From Mnemiopsis leidyi (Eukaryota; Ctenophora; Tentaculata; Lobata; Bolinopsidae): DNA of 23,116 bases. The notes under the pieces are model-generated. The model was not told where the DNA came from. It saw only the letters and a program-made list of their open reading frames with translations, and did no database searches. Of this stretch, positions 16,201 through 23,116 are shown piece after piece. The position numbers were made by a program, and so were the translations under genes. The stretch spans positions 1-23,116 of the forward strand of contig JH154460.1 of the NCBI GenBank assembly GCA_000226015.1. The letters are read 5' to 3'. Each line of letters begins with the position of its first letter. The stretch's first letter is position 1.

Positions 16201-18139
16201 TATATTGTTTTATATTTCACACACCAAATCTGCAGTTGCTAGAGTGGGTATATATATTGACCTCGGGGGCAAACGGGTTAAATAGGGCAAACTTAGAGGT
16301 TTGATTAGAATGTTTAGAACAAGTTAGTTATTTCAAGAATTCTACGGGAGCCGACCTGAGCAACCCAGAAGTCACTTTACAACTTGCAGATTGTTCTACT
16401 TTAAAATTAACTTTATAAGAAATCAAACTTGAGTACGTAGACGGACATTCGAGCTTTTGTCACGACTATATTTCGAGCAGCCTGTTTTAAAACTTCGCGC
16501 TTCTAGGAAGACCAACATCAAAGTGAGACGATCTTCACAAAATTTCAACAACGCATCAAAATAAAGTAGCTAGCTTCAGAATCAGGTAGTTATCTAAATT
16601 AGTACTCCATTTATAGGCGCAAAAACATTAGCTGAAAAAGAGACACGCTTTGAATATGTTAGTGTTAATTTTTTGGCGGTCAGAGCTTTTTTTGGTTAAG
16701 TTAAGACTTCGGATGAATCAGTAATTTGAATTTGAATAAAACTCATAAATAAAAAGAATAAACAATAAAACTTTAATTTATTTCGTCGTTGAGATATAAC
16801 GTCGAAAGATTTTCTATTGTTTGACTAAAGTATTATAAGCCGTCTGTAAAACTGAATAAGTAACTATAAGAAGGGATTCAGAGAATACAGACACAGATCA
16901 TGTAGCTTGGTTGAATCTTTGGCCCACCCACAACAACATAACACACCCTTTCAGAGCACACCTCTGGGAGTCGAGCTTGCTCGAAATGAGGATCTGAAAA
17001 AAGTTCCCTCCCCACTTAAGGCCGCATAGAAAATACAAAGTCGTTCTGTGGGCCGGTTGTCAAGCTATTAGTAGGATAACCAGAAGACCAGCTACAACTA
17101 ACAAATTAACCACAACTATGAAGATCAGATCATGTGGAACTGTAGATCCATATAATGGTAACTACGGAACTAAGGTAAAGTATAAAAGTATAATGAAACA
17201 TCTGACAAAGTCAGGACTGTCGGGGGTCCTGCTCCAATATATCTATTAGTTAACATTTTGACCTACACAAACATTCAGAAAATAGATTGAGTACTGCTTA
17301 GACGAAAATGGGCTAAGATCTTACAATGGAAGTGGATCTAGCCAGAGCTAAAGCACGTGCATTTTCATTCCGTGGGGGCGGGGACGAGCCTCTGACTTGA
17401 ATGATTACACAACACCCCTTACAATCTGCTGAAATCTAAACCCGCCGTACCCGGGGTTACTGAATTTTGGCGCGTGTCGCCTGGAACCCTAAATCTCAGT
17501 GTCTGGTGAACCACTCTGTTTATACTTTATAGTTCCTTAACATACTGCTGCTATGTACAATTTAAACGTACGCAAACATCCTCATGTGTGAATCAAATGA
17601 CGGACTAGAACATATTAGGTAAGATATTAAAATAGTCATCTTATGGTAAATAATCACGGAACATGCTGTAAAAATAAGGAGAATTCTTTAAAAGACCTTA
17701 AATCCCTCTAAGGCCAGTACTAGCATTTTTACAAGAAAATGGTGTGTGGCCATGTTATCTAAACTGGAAAACAAAAATAATGAAATGTTTCGGATAACTC
17801 GGTGAAGCTTAATGATAAAAACTTTGTCGGATTGATTTTGTTACAGTGTTCTGTTGGACACGTGTATGGTCTGACACTTGGGACTGTTTCTATAATTACT
17901 AATATACGGGTCTGGGGTGAATCATTCATGTCGCTATTTGCTTGTTTGGGATGCATTGGCATAATTGAAAGGTGTACTGATGGAATGAAACATTTTTGAA
18001 TGTTTTTATATCATGACTACTGTCTCAGTCTACAGTGCTCAAATAGTGTAGTATACTTATAACTTTTAGGTTCAAGGTTCACCACGTGCATGCCTCCATA
18101 GTAACCATGTACTAGATTGTTGTTAGTCGTTAAATTAGC
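16200..18139. other. Upstream non-coding region, no gene seen
   Basis: No ORF with coding character; the longest frames (60-70 codons) lack splice context or recognisable domains. It contains three of the CACGTG E-boxes (17354, 17859, 18083) described separately. No repeats with clear ends noticed. Confidence 0.5.
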
Positions 18140-18176
18140 CAATCAGAGCCCATCCTAAACTTCATGATCCAATCAT
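18140..18176 (+). promoter_or_regulatory. CCAAT pair, 30-bp spacing (cluster 1)
   Basis: CCAATCA at 18140-18146 and 18170-18176, exactly 30 bp apart. CCAATCA/CCAATCAGA is the core NF-Y motif. The intervening sequence (GAGCCCATCCTAAACTTCATGAT, quoted only as GAGCCCATCC) recurs in cluster 2, showing the two are related by duplication. Confidence 0.5.
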
Positions 18177-18607
18177 GTGCCCGGAAACGAACCATGTGAC
18201 AGTGATTATCCATGTACTTTAGTACTTGATGATTGTCATGTATTACGGCAACACAAGTTAGAATATTCTAATGTATTCCGGGACCCTTTAGACACTCAGA
18301 CACGATTTTCCTGAGTGAACTACTTCTTTTCACACAAACAGCCGTCCACAGTATGTCTTTATGTTTGAACCTAAAGAGCAACGTGAGATCTTAGCTGGTC
18401 ATGCAGTAATTGTAACCAAAAGTTTCTTGACATTAGATCTTTTGGCGACTTCGTGAAGTGGTGCCGAATTTAGGCCTTACTTAAGACGGGATTCAGCACC
18501 ACGCAGTGCGCTTCAATCGTCACAAAATGGACGGAAAAATCTGCTGCACTCTCGGACAAGTCATGAATTGATTAGCCTGTCAAACAGACGCGGTGACGTC
18601 CTTGCAA

Positions 18608-18726
18608 CCAATCTCACCAAGTGATATCAGCTCTAAAACTTTCAGGACATATTAACCAATCAGAGTCCTCCCTCATTTCCACTGACCAATCACAGCCCAT
18701 CCTTAACTTCACGATCCAATCACGTG
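18608..18726 (+). promoter_or_regulatory. CCAAT array, 30-bp spacing, ending in an E-box (cluster 2)
   Basis: CCAATCA at 18656, 18686 and 18716 with two exact 30-bp steps, and CCAATCT at 18608. The last motif overlaps a CACGTG (CCAATCACGTG, 18716-18726). The unit at 18686-18715 (CACAGCCCATCCTTAACTTC) matches cluster 1 with few changes. Either a helically phased NF-Y platform or a decayed 30-bp tandem repeat; both may be true. Confidence 0.5.
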
Positions 18727-18729
18727 TTC

Positions 18730-21700
18730 TGAAAGCCAACACATGATCCCTGTCCCTGGATGAAAGAGTTTCTCCGAATTTCCACGTTTATCCTGTAATC
18801 CCCATGACAAATTATCTACTACGTGATAACCGCGGTAAATTAAGAATCTTGATAATGCTCTAATGGTTGCTGCACGAGACTGCAGATTAATCCCCCGCAG
18901 TAATTCTCCTCCTCCACTCATCTGCAACAGTTTCACAAGAATTATTAGTAAATCGGTCAGGACCCCGACAGTTTGTACATTTGCAGTCTGAAACATCTCT
19001 TTTAATCTAAATTTTGAGATTTTAAGTCTGAACCTGTTCGCACACTTAGTTTCTCAAACTCAAAATCCTCAGATCTAGTACTCATTTCATACGATTTTGT
19101 TTTTAATGCTCATCTAGACTTTAGTTGATCCTGATCATGACACTGTATTCAGCATTTGATACCTCTTCCCATAACCGTGATACAACCCAGAGTGCAAGGT
19201 TTTCTCAACAGCAGAACAGCTGCACACACAAAATTTAAAACTCTTAGCCACACGGTCGACTGATTTTGTAGTTGTAGCCTTTTTAGTATTAAAAGTAAAT
19301 CAAATCACGGTGGTCAGCCTGCTGTTTAAAAACCATGGTCACGGTTAAGTAATATTTAACACTGTTATCACTAAAGGTATAATCCCCTCATGGCTAAAAC
19401 AGTCCGATTAAGTGCAGGTCCCTAAAACCGTTAATACCCGATAACGAGATGAATTAACAAGTCTAGATAATGTTCTAGATAATGTTGTTCTGTTTTGTTC
19501 AGGCGTGAACAAGTATAGATCATCGGGTCGGCAAAAAATCAAATTTAGGTGGAGTCCCATCCAATTTGAGATTATTGACTGTTTTACCGGTTACCCATTT
19601 TGCGGTCATTCACTGTTCCACTGGTTACCGTATTTCCTACTTGTTGTATTCGGGATCATGGATTAGAGTAGCGATCGTTTCTCTGGGCTTGCTTTAGAGG
19701 TCGGTATATTGGTAGCAGGTATTTCGTCCGTAAAGCTGGGTGACATGCTTGAGCATTCTTCTGTAACCACAAAAACTCAGCTCCATTAATAACAACATTT
19801 ACACACTCCGCTCCATATAAACTTTATGGTGATGATCCGGGCAAGAACCGCTGAACCTCGTCCCATTTCCCCCGACATTTCATCTACAGCTGCGGTGGGA
19901 GAGGGCTGAAACTGGAGCGAATCCGATTAGAAGTGTTAACCACCGTGACAGAAAGTTACACGTGACAGGGGAGGAATAAGCTCGGATGTAGGGACAGAAA
20001 CACGTAAACATTGAACTTGTCCCGCTTGATGGGCCGCTTGATATCACTCGGTGCAGGTCCCTCTCCTTACTCCTCGTCATTTTTACAAAATCTCTCTCAA
20101 ATTTGACGTTGACGTTATAGAGTCGCAGTACGATCCACACCTAAAGTATGTATGAAGTGTCACGGAAGTGTTATTGTTACACGAGCCTTGCCACGCTACT
20201 CTCTCTCTCTCTTTACTTCCAGATCAGTATCCTCCCCCTTTTCTAGATCCCCGGCGTATCCTCCACCCCCATCTGCTCTGCAAGCTTGTCCAAATCGCGG
20301 CCACCACCGTACACTAACTCCCACTGAAATTCACGAGCCGCCAAACATTTTCCTGACTGGATGTGGACCAATGGGAGGACCAGGAATTGTCACGTGGTTT
20401 GCACGTGGTTTGCACCTATTTTCCAAGTTTGCAGGGGGAATCTTGTTTCTGCATGCTGCTCGACTAAGTAGGTTCTGACCGACCCGATTGGTCTGCTTTT
20501 CCAACGTCCCATCGTTTCAAGCTTTTCATATTCAACACAATTTTAGTACCTAGGGATGTTTTAAACTTGCGTTCCATACTCGTAGGGCCCATGGATAAGT
20601 AAGCAAGGATATTTTTTACGAGTTACGTTAAGATTTACTCCTTTTTCTTATGGTCCTGTTGTTTTAATTTCAGTCGCAATTTGCATGAATCCCAAACGGT
20701 AAAATAGATTGAGTACCTTTACATGCGCCGATCGTGATGAGCCAATATCACGTGGCGGTTTTCAAACGAGTTAAAAATAGTCATATACTTTACGTTTTCC
20801 CTTAAATATATTTGAAACTTATACCTTAACCACGGATTTGTTAGTAATGACACTAGTCTTTCAAATCTTAGCATTTATTTACAGCTATTTTGCAAGTTTT
20901 CCTCTCAGAGTGATTCTAAAAAACTCGTTGTTTTAGCGTTAAGATTAACATTAAAGTATTTTGATCCAAAATGAGTGTACAAGACATACGTACGAGATTA
21001 CTCAACTATTTTAATCTAACTATTTTAATCTAATACTACTATGCTAATGGGAGAACTGTAACCACAACCTCGACAGTTTTTTTGCCTGCCATTTTTCTTC
21101 AGACAGTGAAATGTATGTTAGTGCTAAAGCACCTCAACAAGTTAGAGCTATTGTACTGCTCTCCTTTTTAAAAAAAACCACACTTATACGTTAGCACTGG
21201 CCATCCTTTTCTGCGGTCGAGAAATTATAGGAATAATTTTTTGTAGCGATTATATTTACTCGACACTTTTTTAAAGGTCCACAGGATTGTGGTTAACACA
21301 GAGATTCCTCCAAATCTTGCACGACCCCATCAAACTGCAGAAGAAATATTATCTAAATAAATTAAACACACACACATACCAGTAGAAGCGTTAATCTTCT
21401 CTTGCATGCTGTGTTTGGTCGTGACCCTGTTCCCTGAAAACCCCTGTTTCAAGTCACGTGATCATATCCACCCAGCTCGACCTGATTAGGATTGATTAAT
21501 TTCAGTTTCATCGTGCACACTGACCTGTCTGAAATTGTAAAATCCGCTTTAGTTGGACATTGCGATACTTTATGCTAAGGTCCGAGGGAGGGCTTTAGAA
21601 GACGCTACTTCTTTGAGTGACTCGCGACGATAATCGCTTTCGTCCTCTGCCTATGATTTATGTTACTTTTGTGACCTCCATGTCACTTATGCACATCATT

Positions 21701-22870
21701 ATGTCGATTATGAGCAATAAATATTTGTAAATTTTCCCACTCATTTTCTTCGTCACGTGACTTTAAAACGCTCATGATGTTCGATTGGAAAACAGTCAGT
21801 AAATTTCAGTTTCAGGCTACTTTTCGTTCAATGTCTCGATATTGAGTAGTTCATAGATATTTTCATAGATATTTTCTATTTTCAAAGTCGCTGGTCAGGT
21901 AAAAATTCGTATAATTGCTTTCCTGTATGTTAATTTACCTCCTTATTTCTCGAGAGCGTATTGATTGTAGGCTTGGCAGAAAATACTAGTCCATCAAATA
22001 GCCTGTTGTAGTAATAGCTTTATTTCTTATGGCAAAAATATTATAGAGCAAGGTTAGTGCAAGGTCTTTGGCCATGTTTGGTAAGGAAGGAAACACTTCA
22101 TATACATTTTATAGATAAAGTCTCAAAAAAGATTTCGGATTTTTACGGTTAATCTAATCAAATATTTCCAATCTCTTCTCATCTTATTGTTGAATAAAAA
22201 CTGCAAATACTGTCAAGATTAACCACCTTGATAAATATATCTTTGCAGGGATCTTGAAAAATATTCTAGGAAATTTTATCAAAAAAGATTAAGGGAATTT
22301 AGGATCGACTTACTGCCATTATGAGTCTCGACAAACTTTCATGAGGTCCTGTTATTTTACAAGTTTTGTGACACCCGACAATTGCTGCATTATAGCAAAA
22401 AACAACAAAAATTCCAATGTTTTAAAATTTTCAAGACAAAATCGACAACGTCATCTGCTAAATATAAGGATAAGAGAGTTTCGAATATTTCTCTGTCCAT
22501 CTTCCATCAAATCTTTTCTAAGTAGTACTAGTAACCATGCTATTTAAAATATGTGGATTTTAGGAACCATGGGATACAGGATAGAGTAAAGTTAATCCTA
22601 ACTACAGATACCTTAAATCTCACGATCGATTTTTATAGATTTAGAACGGGTTAGCATTCACAATATTCAGTTTGTGCATGAATAATTCCATAAATAGATA
22701 CTTAAGAACCTAATATTTCTTTCTAGACTTGGGTACGACCGATTCAGAATTTGTGAATTCCGCGTAGGAACTTTAGCATAACATCCAGCCTTAAGTAACA
22801 ATAACTAACTTGAGTAGCCGCAAAGATTTTCTAATTTAGAATCTTCTTAGCCTATACTGCTCCACTATTG
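18730..22870. other. Non-coding region with scattered short tandem duplications
   Basis: No gene that I can support. Small local duplications are visible: TCTAGATAATGT twice near 19461; two related ACTGTT...GGTTACC blocks near 19577 and 19611; CACGTGGTTTG twice at 20391-20412; AACTATTTTAATCT twice near 21003; TTCATAGATAT twice near 21850. AATAAA occurs on the plus strand at 21356 and near 21716 without any upstream ORF. Confidence 0.45.
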
Positions 22871-22895
22871 CCTTGCAAAGTAGCGCTTTGCAAGG
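22871..22895. repeat. Perfect inverted repeat, 10-bp arms, 5-nt loop
   Basis: CCTTGCAAAG, spacer TAGCG, then CTTTGCAAGG: ten perfect complementary pairs. A further TTGCAA follows at 22896-22901, so TTGCAA occurs three times in 29 bp. It lies 33 bp before the hexamer array. Confidence 0.8.
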
Positions 22896-22927
22896 TTGCA
22901 AACTTTAAAGCGCGGAAACTTTTGTTT

Positions 22928-23116
22928 TTACTGTTACTGTTACTGTTACTGTTACTGTTACTGTTACTGTTACTGTTACTGTTACTGTTACTGTTACTGT
23001 TACTGTTACTGTTACTGTTACTGTTACTGTTACTGTTACTGTTACTGTTACTGTTACTGTTACTGTTACTGTTACTGTTACTGTTACTGTTACTGTTACT
23101 GTTACTGTTACTGTTA
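22928..23116 (+). repeat. Perfect TTACTG hexamer microsatellite, runs off the window
   Basis: About 31.5 uninterrupted copies of TTACTG over 189 bp with no variant unit seen. The true length is unknown because the window ends inside it. It is not the TTAGGG telomere repeat. Confidence 0.95.

Larger units (their letters stand above)
17354..21759. promoter_or_regulatory. Cluster of ten CACGTG E-boxes
   Basis: Perfect CACGTG hexamers start at 17354, 17859, 18083, 18721, 19959, 20391, 20402, 20749, 21455 and 21754. The last lies in the fully palindromic GTCACGTGAC, and 21455 in GTCACGTGAT; these are CLEAR/USF/MITF-type contexts. In the rest of the window I noticed only two (3943, 8103). CACGTG is bound by bHLH-ZIP factors (MYC/MAX, USF, TFE/MITF) and clock bHLH-PAS proteins. 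The region lies upstream of the minus-strand gene, its nearest candidate target. Confidence 0.5.

Noticed and set aside
18709..18996. 95-codon minus-strand ORF (MFQTANVQTVG...)
   Set aside because: It overlaps the CCAAT/E-box repeat, has no recognisable family and no matching splice context; it cannot be separated from chance.
20152..20478. 108-codon plus-strand ORF
   Set aside because: No domain, no splice-linked partner, low-complexity start (CTCTCTCT); it is compatible with a chance ORF in GC-richer sequence.
22928..23116. Telomere
   Set aside because: The unit is TTACTG, not TTAGGG or another known animal telomere repeat, and the window end need not be a chromosome end.

Overview
The window is eukaryotic genomic DNA, almost certainly from an animal and most likely an invertebrate with fairly compact introns. 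The coding sequence is broken by GT-AG introns, mostly about 150-500 bp. The base composition is AT-rich, and there are minisatellites, MITE/SINE/LINE debris, AATAAA-type signals and ankyrin/armadillo proteins. No bacterial features (operons, Shine-Dalgarno sites) were seen. I cannot name the species.

Layout. (1) 1-11019, plus strand: the 3' part of a large gene resembling ANKAR (ankyrin and armadillo repeat-containing protein). I reconstructed 19 exons whose splice phases join into one 918-codon frame, ending at TAG 11017-11019. The only break is an in-frame TGA at 1809-1811. (2) 6217-7996, minus strand: a four-exon gene lying wholly inside one 2.96-kb ANKAR intron. It encodes a basic, Ser/Thr-Pro-rich protein of about 416 aa with a SILK motif and an RVxF motif, the paired signature of protein phosphatase 1 (PP1) partners. 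(3) 11399-15776, minus strand: a four-exon gene for an unrecognised, largely disordered protein of about 1,309 aa with a long Ser-Pro repeat. It converges tail-to-tail on ANKAR with about 380 bp between stop codons. (4) 15.8-23.1 kb: no gene I can support. This is the upstream flank of gene 3. It is strongly enriched in CACGTG E-boxes and holds two clusters of CCAATCA boxes at exact 30-bp spacing. It ends in a perfect hairpin and a perfect TTACTG hexamer array that runs off the window.

Mobile and repeat content is concentrated in ANKAR introns: a 377-bp hAT-type MITE with an exact 8-bp target-site duplication, a reverse-transcriptase fragment, a tRNA-derived SINE head, a pentamer microsatellite, and a 26-bp minisatellite. 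The minisatellite unit is a copy of an ANKAR exon-intron junction. Three further ANKAR splice junctions have a degenerate local copy of themselves in the adjacent intron.

I see no evidence that the three genes act in one pathway. The points most worth following up are the in-frame TGA, the splice-site minisatellite, the nested SILK/RVxF gene with an X-box-like promoter element, and the E-box/CCAAT upstream region.
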